Below are positions 12,505 to 24,557 of a DNA stretch of 64,000 bases, piece after piece. Each line of letters starts with the position of its first letter. Positions within the stretch are counted from its first letter, which is position 1. The stretch lies in the NCBI RefSeq assembly GCF_024679245.1, contig NC_090187.1:23759995-23823994 (forward strand). Reading direction: 5' to 3'. This DNA is from Pseudorasbora parva (lineage: Eukaryota; Chordata; Actinopteri; Cypriniformes; Gobionidae). The notes below the pieces were generated by a model. The model was not told the origin of the DNA and ran no database searches. It saw only the letters and a list, made by a program, of their open reading frames with translations. The position numbers were made by a program, and so were the translations under genes.

Positions 12505-14089
12505 CAACAATTAAATGCGCATGTGCGACCTGGGCACACAAAGTACTCTTCTGATGAAGAAATTTGCATAGACGTAAAAAGTGAAGTATATTTTGGACAT
12601 ATCATGGTTAAAATTGGTCAGTTTCCACGAGGCAGAATTAAGTTTTGCTGTAGCCTATAGCACTATCAATCAAAAAGCCACAAAAAGGGAAAATTGGTCG
12701 CCATCACGGTCAACATTAAAAGATGTTGTCACTACTGTGTCAGTTCCTGTAGACTAACTGACACAGAACCCTGAAGGTGGAGGAGAATGAATGCAGTGAG
12801 TTGGTGAGGCATTAGATGGCTGTGGGAAAATGGGCAGGGCACAATGCCAAAACAGCAAGATGAGTGGTTGCGTATATGCTTCTGTAGTTAATTGAAAGAT
12901 TATGTGTTCATTCCTCCTGAAATTACATTTAGGAACTTCAGTAATTGACCTTTTTTTATGGAGGGAGGTTGACACATTTTACCAAATCATTTAGTTTTTA
13001 CAGAAACGATTATCATGAAGCATCAACCTGATGGTTAAATGTTAAGTATGTTTTCTGAGCTAGTAACAGGGCCTCGGGGTCTCTCAGACACCACACAGAA
13101 ATGTTGAGGGGAAAACAAAGAAATAATGTGAAATAATGGGTATAATAAGTGGGTAGGTGAGAGCATGAAATAGAAAGTAAAAGATAAACCCAGAGTTGCT
13201 GTCAATTACCATGTGAGCAGTTAGTCACTGTGGAGTGCTCTTATTGTCTCAGACTCCACATTCTCCCAAAACTCATTAAAAAGAATCAAGGCCCTGTAAC
13301 CTTCTCCTACCCCCCCACACACCCTCCTTATCATCAGGTTCCTGTTAAGTAACAGGGTTAGTGCTGTACACTAAAATACTATTAGTTTAAACCAATGTAT
13401 TTATTTTTATTTTTAACTAAACCACATCTGAAGAAATGAAGAGAGTTCTTAAGAAATTAAATAATTGACAGATTCCTTAACCTGTTAGGTTGCACCCCCA
13501 AAAATCCTAAGAAATGGCGCGCACACACACAAACACACACACACACACACACAACACACACACACACAGTTTTCATACTGTACAAACAGTAGCTATATAT
13601 TCCATACCCTAACCTAATCCTGAACCTACTCTGTCAGGGTTGAGGTAAGGGATGAGGGGAGACAAGGATGGACAAGGATGTTGGATAATGCCAGATTTGT
13701 CGGGACCAAAACGTAGGTTATACCAGGACTACACACACACAAATGAAAACAGCCTTGCCCTGGATATAACAAGATGAAGAGAGGCAGGTATAATGGAGAA
13801 CACTCACATTCAAGGCTATGAAGACCACATAGTCTCAAAGTCTTCATTCTGCAGTCATCAGCAGTCTTTCACTGTGAGCGTAACACAGTTACCTTTAGGA
13901 AAAAGTCATTAATAATTCTCAATGTCACAAACCGGAAGCTAGATTAGCATCACCATCACACTTGCTTCACACCAAAGTAATGGGTAAATTCATTGATCAT
14001 GCCATTGTTGTTCTTTATGCCAATGAATCCTGAACAAAGTATCACAGGTTCCAAAAAATATTTAGCCTCAAAAATGCTTTCAACATTAA
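12505..14089. other. Unassigned sequence with an AC-rich tract
   Basis: Contains an interrupted (CA)n tract at about 13518-13568 and a following segment with CCCTAACCTAATCCTGAACC, a composition common in cyprinid MITEs. The short open frames have no domains. Confidence 0.45.
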
Positions 14090-14109
14090 TAATAACTGAG
14101 TATCAAAAT

Positions 14110-14295
14110 TAGAAAGATTTCTGAAGGATCATGTTACACTTCAGACTGGAGAAATGGCTTACGAAAATTAGATTTGCATCACAGAAATAAATTATATTTT
14201 AATATATATTAAAATAGAAATGTTTCACAATAATAAAGTTTTTTCTGTATTTTTGAACAAATAAATGCAGACATGATGAGCTTAAGAGCCTTTTT
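14110..14295 (+). repeat. Old interspersed repeat fragment
   Basis: Contains AAAATAGAAATGTTTCACAA, TTTTTCTGTATTTTTGAACA and AATAAATGCAGACATGATGA. A diverged copy lies in the opposite orientation at 44540-44670. Family unnamed here. Confidence 0.55.
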
Positions 14296-14329
14296 TTTTA
14301 CCTTAAAATGTCTAAACTTTTCACATGTA

Positions 14330-15962
14330 CAGTCTTGTTCAAAATAATAGCAGTACAATCTGACTAACCAGAATAATCAAGGTTTTTAGTATATTTTTTA
14401 TTGCTACGTGGCAAACAAGTTACCAGTAGGTTCAGTAGATTGTCAGAAAACAAACAAGACCCAGCATTCATGATATGCACGCTCTTAAGGCTGTGCAATT
14501 GGGCAATTAGTTGAAAGGGGTGTGTTCAAAAAAATAGCAGTGTCTACCTTTGACTGTACAAACTCAAAACTATTTTGTACAAACTTTTTTTTGTTTTCTG
14601 GGATTTAGCAATCCTGTGAATCACTAAACTAATATTTAGTTGTATGACCACAGTTTTTTAAAACTGCTTGACATCTGTGTGGCATGGAGTCAACCAACTT
14701 GTGGCACCTCTCAGCTGTTATTCCACTCCATGATTCTTTAACAACATTCCACAATTCATTCACATTTCTTGGTTTTGCTTCAGAAACAGCATTTTTGATA
14801 TCACCCCACAAGTTCTCAATTGGATTAAGGTCTGGAGATTGGGCTGGCCACTCCATAACATTAATTTTGTTGGTTTGGAACCAAGACTTTGCCCGTTTAC
14901 TAGTGTGTTTTGGGTCATTGTCTTGTTGAAACAACCGTTTCAAGGGCATGTCCTCTTCAGCATAGGGCAACATGACCTCTTCAAGTATTTTAACATATGC
15001 AAACTGATCCATGATCCCTGGTATGCGATAAATAGGCCCAACACCATAGTAGGAGAAACATGCCCATATCATGATGCTTGCACCTCCATGCTTCACTGTC
15101 TTCACTGTGTACTGTGGCTTGAATTCAGAGTTTGGGGGTCGTCTCACAAACTGCCTGTGGCCCTTGGACCCAAAAAGAACAATTTTACTCTCATCAGTCC
15201 ACAAAATGTTCCTCCATTTCTCTTTAGGCCAGTTGATGTGTTCTTTGGCAAATTGTAACCTCTTCTGCACATGCCTTTTTTTTAACAGAGGGACTTTGTG
15301 GGGGATTCTTGAAAATAGATTAGCTTCACACAGACGTCTTCTAACTGTCACAGTACTTACAGGTAACTCCAGACTGTCTCTGATCATCCTGGAGGTGATC
15401 ATTGGCTGAGCCTTTGCCATTCTGGTTATTCTTCTATCCATTTTGATGGTTGTCTTCCGTTTTCTTCCACGTCTCTCTGGTTTTGCTCTCCATTTTAAGG
15501 CATTGGAGATCATTTTAGCTGAGCAGCCTATCATTTTTTGCACCTCTTTATAGGTTTTCCCCTCTCTAATCAACTTTTTAATCAAAGTACGCTGTTCTTC
15601 TGAACAATGTCTTGAACGACCCATTTTCCTCAGCTTTCAAATGCATGTTCAACAAGTGTTGGCTTCATCCTTAAATAGGGGCCACCTGATTCACACCTGT
15701 TTCTTCACAAAATTGATGACCTCAGTGATTGAATGCCACAATGCTTTTTTTTTTGAACACACCCCTTTCAACTAATTCAACTAATTGCCCAATTACACAG
15801 CCTTAAGAGCGTGCATATCATGAATGCTGGGTCTCATTTGTTTTCTGAGAATCTACTGAACCTTCTGGTAACTTGTTTGCCACGTAGCAATAAAAAAATA
15901 TACGAAAAACCTTGATTATTCTGGTTAGTCACATTGTACTGCTATTATTTTGAACAAGACTG
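14330..15962 (-). mobile_element. Complete Tc1/mariner transposon with long inverted repeats
   Basis: The ends read CAGTCTTGTTCAAAATAATA on the left and its reverse complement on the right, bounded by TA at 14328-14329 and 15963-15964, the target duplication of Tc1/mariner elements. The inverted repeats are about 215-225 bp long (roughly 14330-14542 and 15738-15962) and nearly identical, with a 9-bp internal duplication (TTCAACTAA) in the right arm. A single open frame between them encodes the transposase. The total of 1633 bp is normal for a full-length Tc1. Confidence 0.95.
14629..15624 (-). CDS. Tc1-family transposase (331 aa), apparently intact
   Basis: The protein cuts and inserts the surrounding element through its terminal repeats in the nucleus. 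Residues 1-110 form a bipartite paired-like helix-turn-helix DNA-binding region, with a basic GRKRK motif at 53-57 that resembles the linker/nuclear signal of Tc1 proteins. The catalytic DDE region is complete: D144 in WTDESK, D235 in QQDNDPKH and E270 in [11 protein letters not shown], with exactly 34 residues between the last two (DD34E). The length of 331 aa is typical of a full Tc1 transposase, and no stop or frameshift was seen. The first methionine (MGRSRH) lies about 115 bp inside the arm that serves as the 5' end and is the natural start. Activity cannot be judged from sequence alone. Confidence 0.93.
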   Translation of the reverse strand: MGRSRHCSEEQRTLIKKLIREGKTYKEVQKMIGCSAKMISNALKWRAKPERRGRKRKTTIKMDRRITRMAKAQPMITSRMIRDSLELPVSTVTVRRRLCEANLFSRIPHKVPLLKKRHVQKRLQFAKEHINWPKEKWRNILWTDESKIVLFGSKGHRQFVRRPPNSEFKPQYTVKTVKHGGASIMIWACFSYYGVGPIYRIPGIMDQFAYVKILEEVMLPYAEEDMPLKRLFQQDNDPKHTSKRAKSWFQTNKINVMEWPAQSPDLNPIENLWGDIKNAVSEAKPRNVNELWNVVKESWSGITAERCHKLVDSMPHRCQAVLKNCGHTTKY

Positions 15963-15964
15963 TA

Positions 15965-16110
15965 CATTATAATATACAGTACATAGTACATAACCTGACC
16001 CGTTTAGACATGGACTCCACTAGACCCCTGAGGGCGGGCTGTGGTGTCTGGCACCAAGATGTTAAGTAAGGGATAATGTAAACCCAGCCGGTTCTTATCG
16101 CATAATTACA
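15965..16110. other. Short unassigned spacer
   Basis: About 146 bp between the Tc1 element and the MITE; nothing recognised. Confidence 0.5.
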
Positions 16111-16675
16111 TTAAAGGGTTAGTTACTCCAAGAGCGTATGCAAGTGTATGCACACTATACTGTCCATGTCCTGAAAGGGAATAAAAACATCATCAAAGTA
16201 GTCCATATGTGACATCAGTTAGTTAATTAGAATCTTTTGAAGCATCGAAAATACATTTTGGTCCAAAAATAACAAAAACTACGACTTTTTTCAGCATTGT
16301 CTTCCGTGTTTGTTTTCAAATAAAGATTAGAAAGGTTATGAATCAATCCGCTGATTCACAACCGTTCAAATTTTTATTTGAGGCTTGAAAACAAACACGG
16401 AAGACAATGCTGAATAAAGTCGTAGTTTTTGTTCAGGTTTTTTTGATGCTTCAAGAGATTCAAACTAACTAACTGATGTCATATGGACTACTCTGATGAT
16501 GTTTTTATTCCCTTTCTGGACATAGACAGTATAGTGTGCATACAAATTCATACGCTCTCGGACTAAACATAAAATATCTTAAACAGTGTTCCGAAGATGA
16601 ACAGAGGTATCACAGGTGTGGAACGACATTAGGGTGAGTCATTAACGACATAAATTTAATTTTTTGGGTGAACTT
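16111..16675. mobile_element. Palindromic MITE with arms of about 200 bp
   Basis: The left end is TTAAAGGGTTAGTTACTCC. Left-arm blocks CACACTATACTGTCCATGTC, AAGGGAATAAAAACATCATC and CAGCATTGTCTTCCGTGTTT return inverted on the right as AAACACGGAAGACAATGCTG, GATGATGTTTTTATTCCCTT and GACAGTATAGTGTGCATAC. The right side carries a terminal extension with AGGGTGAGTCATTAACGACA and TTGGGTGAACTTA. The whole could fold into one hairpin. The TTAA is visible only on the left. Confidence 0.85.
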
Positions 16676-17912
16676 ACAATTTATTATTTGAATGTGTTCA
16701 GTACTTTCTCTGCTATAAATCGCTTAGCCGTTTCAATTTTCTGCATTTTGCAGATTATAATTATTATTGGTTAATTTCCTGTCTGAGGTAACTATGAGTG
16801 AAACGTCACTTCATCATTGTGAATCACATTGCCACCTTTTGGAATAAAGTTGCATTGCTCTTGTTTCATCATTATAGATTCATTTATTATTGTGCAGAAA
16901 ACATACTGTAAGGCCGCCCAAATCGTCCCAATGGAGGCTAACGATCGGCGGCTGAAGGTTGCTACGCGTTCGGTCTTTTCAGCGGGGTAAAAGGGATTTT
17001 ATTCCAATTCTTCTTAATCTGACTCCATTTAATCACAATTTAGAATTTAGGTTAGAATGCCAATTGGTTATTTGGTCATTTATATTTAATAGTTTACATA
17101 CACATTTAATTATTCCGTTTACCCTTTGTTGAAATTATGTCCGTTCGTAACCTGAATAATTCCAGAGCAAGTCAGAATCAATCAAAGTGTTACAGTCAGG
17201 TAAATGTATAATGCCAATTACATAATCAATTCAAAGGTAATCCATATATAACATCAAATACTCTGAAGTAAAGAATGAAATATATACCTGACTTTGAAGA
17301 TTACATAATGCTGCATGGGTTAAAACTTCCAGCATTACGGGCTGACCTGAATACAGTATCGAGCCCTGAGCTCTTTGCAACATTTCCTTAAATACCCAGA
17401 ACCAGATACATACCCAGAACCATTTAAAACTCTTTCAAATGTAAACACGAGTTCACAATGGGAATTTGCATTAATCAAGTCCAATAGACTTGTATGGAAG
17501 AGAGGCCAAATGGCTGAAAGCCACACACCCACCATAGACGATCTTTAAACTCTTAAAACATTTAGGATGTTCTAGTTTACTTCTGTGGAGTAGAGATATT
17601 TGTACCAGTCGCACTGAGACATTTCAAATGATATCAAACACATAATACTGTACCGTGAGGATTGACATTGTAGCAAAGAGATTTCTGGTGCATTTCAGGT
17701 GATCTCAATATGAGGGGGAGCAGGAGTTTGGGGGATGTTTCATGTGAAAGGAAAGGCATGTAAATTAGAGTCATTCGTAGATGGTTCACTCAGTGTGATG
17801 TCGTCTCGGACAGAGACACTAACTGTATGAATGAGTTCAGGTGCTAATTTCCTTTGTTTTCTCAGAGCGATTAGACATTTCGGCATCTAATAGGTTTCTA
17901 ATCGTACACACA
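16676..17912. other. Unassigned sequence
   Basis: No gene. A short GC-richer patch with CGATCGGCGGCTG lies at about 16942. The open frame at 17335-17535 has no domain. Confidence 0.4.
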
Positions 17913-17914
17913 TT

Positions 17915-18118
17915 GGGTCATTAGTGACCCTATACAATTTTTGACAAAAAACTAGAGGCAAAACAGGCATTCAACGTTTGTTCTTGTTATATTGTTTAAA
18001 ATGGATTGATTGAGGAACACTAAGAAGGTTGATGTCTTACTTTAACAAATGAATGAGGAATAGGGTAGTGAATGACGTCCCGGGTCATTAAAGACCCGAG
18101 GTATGTATTTAAGGGTTA
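17915..18118 (+). repeat. Interspersed repeat, copy 1 (GTGACCC...TTTAAGGGTTAA)
   Basis: Shares TCATTAGTGACCCTATACA, TTTTTGACAAAAAA, TTGTTTAAAATGGATTGATT and TATTTAAGGGTTAA with 42236-42456 in the same order and orientation. A short internal palindrome, GGGTCATTAAAGACCC, is at about 18082. Probably a small MITE. Confidence 0.75.
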
Positions 18119-19017
18119 AGCTGGTATAACTTGATTTTCCATTAGGAACATGACTTTTTTTTTCTTCCCGTTTATACAACCATTATTGCCCTATTAAGTG
18201 CTTTCTTCCTTTCTTAACATGATTTTCTCTTTGCTCTCTTTTTCTTTCTCTCATTTGCTCACCCTCTTTTTGGCTCACTTTGATGAAGCCTCATCAAGGC
18301 TGAAAATGATTCGTCTTTCTTAATTAGATTAAGAACACTTCACCATGCACACTTCATACGAGACGTGCCCTTTTCCCGACAGCACGCGTCAGAGAACCGA
18401 ACACAGCTAACAGAAGAGAGTTTTAAGTGCTCTGCGTCAGATCAAAAGGTGGCAGGAAGTGTGATTAAGCCCAGCAGGAAGCTGCAGGCATAGATCATGT
18501 GAACGCTGCCCTTTCCTGTGCTCACATAGGCATGCGTGTATTAATGGCCTTGGGTTGAATTTAGTCGCCTGGCAGAAAGGGCACACATGTAACTGCATAT
18601 CTTCTCTGGCCCAAGTGAAAGATCCATCAGATGCACAATGGATTTCTCACCATCTTTGCCCTTTTTGTGTTTGAGAGGACGGCAGAGGTGAGAGATGGAT
18701 GGAGGAAGAATAATGACAAACTAGAGATGAACTTGAGGAGGAAGCTCTTGAAACATGCTGGAGGATAATGTATCTCGTTGAATCTCTCAAAAACATGTCC
18801 AGGTCATATTTCACCCTAAAATCCAAGAATAAAATTGGGTAGTTTTAGGATAATTGTGACATTATTTTAGAGAAAATGAAACACATTTGATCCTAAATTT
18901 GCCTCTGGTCAGTGATGTTTGTAATGTAATGCACATGTAATGCTGAACTGCATTAATATGTATTAATTTTAGTAAGTAATTCAACATTAGCTCTATTTTG
19001 TACATAAATCTGAGTCT
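18119..19017. other. Unassigned sequence, partly conserved-looking
   Basis: No gene and no repeat boundary. The portion at 18360-18700 has balanced composition and repeat-free texture and could be regulatory, but no specific site was identified. Confidence 0.3.
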
Positions 19018-19823
19018 TTAGCTCTATTCGCACAGGATTACTATTATTTTGGGGACCTCTGGTGATTTGTAATAATTGCGGAGAATGTCTGCAATCTTAA
19101 TCCCGTGCGAATTGGCCATGTCTGTAATTTGTGAAGTAAAAATTCCCCCGCAAATTACCTACCATATTTCGCCAAACACAGAAGTCCTGTGATAATAGTC
19201 TATACATCTCTGTGATTTTGCCAGGATTAGGCAGATCGTATATAATTTTGGCAAGGTTTTTGTTTCCTGTGTGCATTTTTATCTTAATCTTTCACAAAGT
19301 ATGGAGGTTGCATTCATAATGAGCACCGTTATCAGAATGAGTAGCCTACTGATTTGGGAGCAAATTGCTTGAATGGCATGTTTAATATTAATATCAATAC
19401 TATTCTTAATGAAAAACATAACAACAGAACAGTACAATAACAAGCTTGCTTAAATTGGTGGTTTGAAACTCAACCTTCCGCTATAATGTCAGCTTCTCAC
19501 TCGTGATAAATTAAATCTGACTCCTGCCGCTGGTCTGTGCTCAGTTCAGTTTTTATTTGTAGCATCTGTTCTCTAACTGTACAAAATTATTTGTATTACT
19601 ATAAAACAATCAAAACAATATTGATACATATGACTGCTTTTGATTTTATACAGCTATATCAATAACGGAAAAAGATTTACAAGTCTTGACATCATATCCG
19701 GGAGATAATTCCGTAAATTCGAGTAAAATCACAGGCTTTGATTATCCCATGCGAACGTGTCCACAAAACTCAGATGTCACAGAGGTCCCTAGAAAATACT
19801 AATCCTGTGCAAATAGGGCTTTA
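19018..19823. mobile_element. Non-autonomous TIR element (about 806 bp)
   Basis: The left end has GCTCTATTCGCACAGGATTA and the reverse complement of the right end has GCCCTATTTGCACAGGATTA. Inward, GGGGACCTCTG (left) matches AGGGACCTCTGTG (right, reverse complement). The interior is AT-rich and codes for nothing recognisable. Confidence 0.75.
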
Positions 19824-20144
19824 CTTGTGTTCTGTTGTTTTTTTTTGTTTTTGTTTTGTTTTTGTTTTTTTTCAAAATTATATGGTTAGCATAGAATATC
19901 TGGAGTTGTCAAGCTCTAAAAACGACAAATAAACTCCATAAAATACTCTTTTGGGGTGAGATAACCAGGTCATGTTTTTGACAGGTTTCATGAGATTCAC
20001 CCATCTACAGGAAATAAAAAATATCCCACTGAAACACACACACATTGTCCTTTTTCCGAGTTGTGCGATCAGAGAGAAGTGTAGGAGAGAGACTTTGGGT
20101 AAGAAGGTAATACAAAGAGACTGCAACATCCATCATACTTGCAG

Positions 20145-20148
<4 letters not shown>
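19824..20148. other. Unassigned sequence
   Basis: T-rich tract at 19836-19875, no gene recognised. Confidence 0.4.
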
Positions 20149-20237
<89 letters not shown>

Positions 20238-20263
20238 GCGTGTGCGTGGGGGGGGGGGGGGGG
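20149..20263. repeat. (TG)n microsatellite ending in a G-run
   Basis: About 84 bp of TG alternation, then GTGCG variants and a run of about 17 G. Confidence 0.98.
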
Positions 20264-20577
20264 GTCTGGAGAGAAGAAGAGACTAGAATAAAGCCACAAA
20301 AGCCCAGCAGGACTCTCAGCTCATACCAATGCTTTTATCTTTTCAGTTTAGTTGTGGTGGCTACCATGGGAGAGACATTTCATTGGCTCTATTTTTTACT
20401 GTCATTCCATCTACACTCAATGGCTTCGTTCCCGTTCTCTCTGGGGTTTGGAGGACATGTGTTCATCATGTGATCACAGAAACCTGCCCACAATCCCAGG
20501 GACCTAAAGGTAAGACAGAACTGCTTGTGGTTTCCCAACACTTCCTCACAACTTCTCCATTCAGCTAGGTTTGTCAA
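20264..20577. other. Unassigned sequence
   Basis: Short open frames on both strands, none with a recognisable domain. Confidence 0.35.
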
Positions 20578-20785
20578 CCCAGGGCAGCCAGGAACCTTGG
20601 AGTTGTGACTGAATGATCAGTTAAACTTCACAGACCAGAACCAGAACTGACTGGTCCAGCAGATTTGCCTTCAACATCATTAGGAGGATCAGGCCCTTCC
20701 TATTGAAGCACGCTGCAACTTTTTCTTCAAGCTCTTGTTCTATCCAGACTGGACTATTGTTCTTCCCACCTCCAGACAACGAACA
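20578..20785 (+). pseudogene. LINE reverse transcriptase C-terminal remnant
   Basis: Translation in shifting frames gives NLGVVTE, then FNIIRRIRPFLLKHAA, then QALVLSRLDYCSSHLQT, in the order found at the end of the reverse transcriptase domain of many fish non-LTR elements. A stop after NLGVVTE and at least one frameshift show that it is dead. No neighbouring endonuclease region is present. Confidence 0.7.
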
Positions 20786-21120
20786 AATGTATTTTTTTCG
20801 TTTTCTGGAGGTGGCAAGAACAATGACTTCAGTGCCATTCTTTGTTCTTTTCTCAGAGAAAAGCTTAACTCCAAGTCTTCCAGAGTCGCGGTCAAAGCTG
20901 ATTCAAAAGACTGCCGTTCGCCAGTTTCTGTGTTTATAAAAGCATGCAAACGCAACTCGGCCGTCGTCATTATGGCCCCGCCCACCGACTCTATACACGA
21001 TGTGATGGCCCAGCAAGAGTTAGGCGAATACAGCTCAGAAGGGTATTAAGAGTTGCTAGACGACACTCGCGGGCAGATTAGATTTGCTGCCGCTAGGGTG
21101 CGTCTAGATTTCTAGGCTAC
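20786..21120. repeat. Probable interspersed repeat
   Basis: Compositionally different (GC-richer) from its surroundings, with GCCCCGCCCACCGACTC and ending CGTCTAGATTTCTAGGCTAC. I recognise the style of a cyprinid DNA-transposon fragment but could not find both ends. Confidence 0.35.
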
Positions 21121-21394
21121 AATTTCTATGCAATGTAACCACATTGCACAGACTCCACCCATGACTGCTGACAGACTCTGCCCTATTAGCATAGACCCCA
21201 CCCTTAGTGAGCTGTACACAGTCACCATGTATATCCTCCCCAGATCATTTAACAGCATGCAAGTAAGACATTTATTTTCATTAAAGCTACTAAAGTTATT
21301 CAGTCAAGAGCAGTGAGTGATCTTCTGTTTTTCCTTTGTTGTTTGATTCATATAACAGCCTATTTAGCAGTAGGTACATAATATTATACTGCTT

Positions 21395-22785
21395 TCACTT
21401 TAATACACAGTTATATTAGGTGGCCTTGACTACTATGTACTAACATTTTAATTAATAATTTGATACACTGCACTGATTGTGTACATACATGTTTTTACAT
21501 TGTACTTACATTTTAAAAAATACCTGCATGTAATTACGTCTGTAATTAATTTCTGTAATTACACAGATACTTCCCTTACACATAACCCTATCCTTAAACT
21601 TACCCATAAACCACACCTCTCCCTAACTCTACCCGTATCCCACATTTATATCAGGAAAAGTGCTTTGCAATACAATAGGAACACAGTAAGTACAATGTAC
21701 TTATTTTTGATATAAGTACATAGTTCTTAAAGCTGCAGTCAGTAGTTTTTCCTCTTTGTCGCCATCTCTGTTCGAAAACTGCAATTGCAGTTATTCGCGG
21801 AATTATCAACTTTACGTGAGTAGTGCCGGTCGGCACAGCGTGGAGGAATCAAATGTTTTGAGGAGAATGTGCAGCTGTCAGGAGAAGGGCTGTCAGTCAC
21901 CGTGCCCGTGTGGATACTGTCATTCACAATCACAGACTTTACTGTTTGAAAGTATGACCGACATAAGAATGCCATCTGAACAAGTAAGTAGCTCATCCAC
22001 TTTTGTTCTGACCAAACAAAGGTGAAAAAAGCATTGCAATAGGCTACATCGCTATGATTAATCTAACGATCGTTTATCATATCACGTCAAACTGCAAATT
22101 ATACTTTTTCAAATGTTTAACGTTATCAGGATTGTGTGACATTAGGGCTACCTGTGGTACAGTTTCTGTGCAGTCTAATTTCTAATCGTCATATACCAAC
22201 ACATTAATGTGGAGTAGAGGTGAAGCTCCCTCTCATAGCAAGCACAAAATAACTGATGTTACCATAATACACATAGCAAAACGAAGAAAGGCACAACAAA
22301 GAAAACTCCTTAACTGCATGAATTTAGCGAACAGGTGTGCTACTGTTACATAGCCTAGTTCAACCATTAAAATGTCTTACCTGTCCAGCTGAAAAAACCT
22401 GAAAAGTCCGAAGACTTTGAGAGAGTTGTCACTGGTAACTGTCATTTGAACCCTTTTGGATCCGCCATCAAATTGATAAGTTTAATTTTATCTCCACTTC
22501 CAACATCATCACATGCGATAGCCTGCTAACCGGGACACCTTCTTTATGTGTACAGATGTGACGCAATGACGCAAACATATTTCCCACGGAAATCCACCAG
22601 TACCACTGGAATTAAAAACATTATTACAAGCTCTACTGCTGTAAACCTAGCTATGGTAAGCAGATAGTTTTGAACACTGACTGGTTATGTACTTGCTCAA
22701 AAATTTATTTAGGATAATTTTTAACCCAAAAAAGTTACGGACTGCAGCTTTAAGGCCACCTAATATAAAGTGGGGCCCACAGTTT
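21395..22785. mobile_element. Outer MITE of a nested pair
   Basis: The left end has CACTTTAATA and TATATTAGGTGGCC (about 21412-21425). The right end has GGCCACCTAATATAAAGTGG (22754-22773), its inverted counterpart. The body up to 21727 continues the element, then another element intervenes at a TTAA, and only about 30 bp of the right end follow it. Confidence 0.78.
21727..22753. mobile_element. Inner TTAA-flanked element
   Basis: The left end TTAAAGCTGCAGTCAGTAG and the right end ACGGACTGCAGCTTTAA are inverted copies, each with a TTAA (21727-21730 and 22750-22753). About 1.03 kb. The open frames inside (21739-21996 minus, 21756-22025 plus) have no identifiable domain, so the element is taken as non-autonomous. 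Confidence 0.8.
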
Positions 22786-22925
22786 TAATATCTGATTCCT
22801 TTACTTGCTGTTTACATTTACAGAAATAACCGTCTGTGTTTATGTGAACTTTGTGTTTTGACATAATCGTGTGTATTTGACTGTTTAAATGCAATTAAGA
22901 GAACTTAGTTTAATATTCACGGGCA

Positions 22926-23047
22926 ATGGCGTAGATTTGATTTGAACATTGTGGGTGTTGAAAGTTGGTATGCCTGTTTGTTTGTTTTTTTAATAATTTT
23001 TAAATAATTTTTTGTATGTGTATTGTTATTGGATAATTTATTTATTC

Positions 23048-23146
<99 letters not shown>

Positions 23147-23653
23147 CAAAACATGTTAAGAGATTTATACACCTCACAACGTTGTGAAATTTGTGTATAA
23201 TCATTCGTAAAATTCTAACATAGAGATTATAAAATGAAAGAAATTAAGTATTGAAACCACCAGTACGCGGCAGCGATTCACTGTTTTAGGGAGCCACTTA
23301 AATCGTTCATCCAATTAGTTCAAAAGTCAGATTAATTTAGGCAGAAAACAAACACTGATGTGAATACTTTTGCCATTGATAATTACAGACACTATTGAAA
23401 AATGAACTAGCAAAGTGCAAACCATTGGTTGGGTGTTACCAATCGGTTCAATGTACAGAGCATTTTTTGTCTGATTTATTATGACAAACTCATATTTGAT
23501 TAGCAACAAAATTATTGTTACAAAATAAATGAATTCTACATATTTTTCATTTGATCTACAGTGATTTTCATGTTGAAATATTGGGGGTTTGAAACTGATG
23601 GATTTGAATATTGAGGGGGTTACCTCCCCCCATCCCCCCATAAACTACGCCCC
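22926..23653. mobile_element. Possible MITE containing a TATC microsatellite
   Basis: ATGGCGTAGATTTG on the left and AAACTACGCCCCAG on the right are short inverted matches. The right flank has several CCCCC runs. Only the outermost bases match clearly, so the call is tentative. Confidence 0.4.
23049..23146. repeat. (TATC)n microsatellite
   Basis: About 98 bp of perfect tetranucleotide repeat. Confidence 0.98.
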
Positions 23654-24006
23654 AGCTCACGGGACGACCCGTCTAACATCCAGCTTTCTGTGTGCGTGCT
23701 TCGAATGTGTGCACTCAGAAAACAATTTATCAGAAGTTAAGGCTGTTACAGCTTTTAAAGTTCATGCAGATAAACTTTCATGATGATGAATAACTGCAAT
23801 GTCACGTGAGTATGACCGCAACAGAGATGCTAATCAAAACCAAACCTTTGTTTTGAGTATCCAAGGAGGTACTGTTCAGGCTCCGCCCTCTTCTGGAAAG
23901 TATGGTGAGGAGCAGCAGCTCATTTACATTTAAAGATATATATGCACGAAAACACCTACCATTCAAAATGTTGTCTGGCTATCACCAGACAAAGCTCAAT
24001 ATTTTT

Positions 24007-24519
24007 TTAAAGGATTATGAGTTGTGAAATCAACTTTCCCTTGAGCTTTTGATATATGAAAGGTCATGGTAATATATGGTAATATAAAGGTCATGGTAAT
24101 ATAATAAAAAAAGTTTAGGGTTCCCTGTTAAAATTTGAATTTCTGGGGCTAAATATCATATAATTGGGGTCACTTTAAACCACGGAAATGAAAAACAGCC
24201 TGCGGCAACAGTGTAAAAGTAGCCCAATTCCTCAGGAAAAAAACGGACTTGGCAACACTGAACAGAACATACTTTTAGCACGCAGTCACAGACTGGAGAA
24301 TCCCTTATTTGTTTGTTCATTGCAATTCGGAGTCAGACTCAGACATGGATGAGCCAGGACTCGCAAAGCAAACGTCCCAGGGCTATATGTTTTTTTTTTT
24401 CAGACGAGCTACCAAAACGTAAGGTCGTCAGCAGGCTAGTGAATCTCAAGTAGTGAAATAATATTCCTTTTTTGATCTGCGCTGTTCACTCTCTTGACTT
24501 GACATTTGAAAGGGTGCGT

Positions 24520-24557
<38 letters not shown>

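Noticed and set aside
14684..15409. Plus-strand frames over the intact Tc1
   Set aside because: Antisense shadows of the transposase gene.
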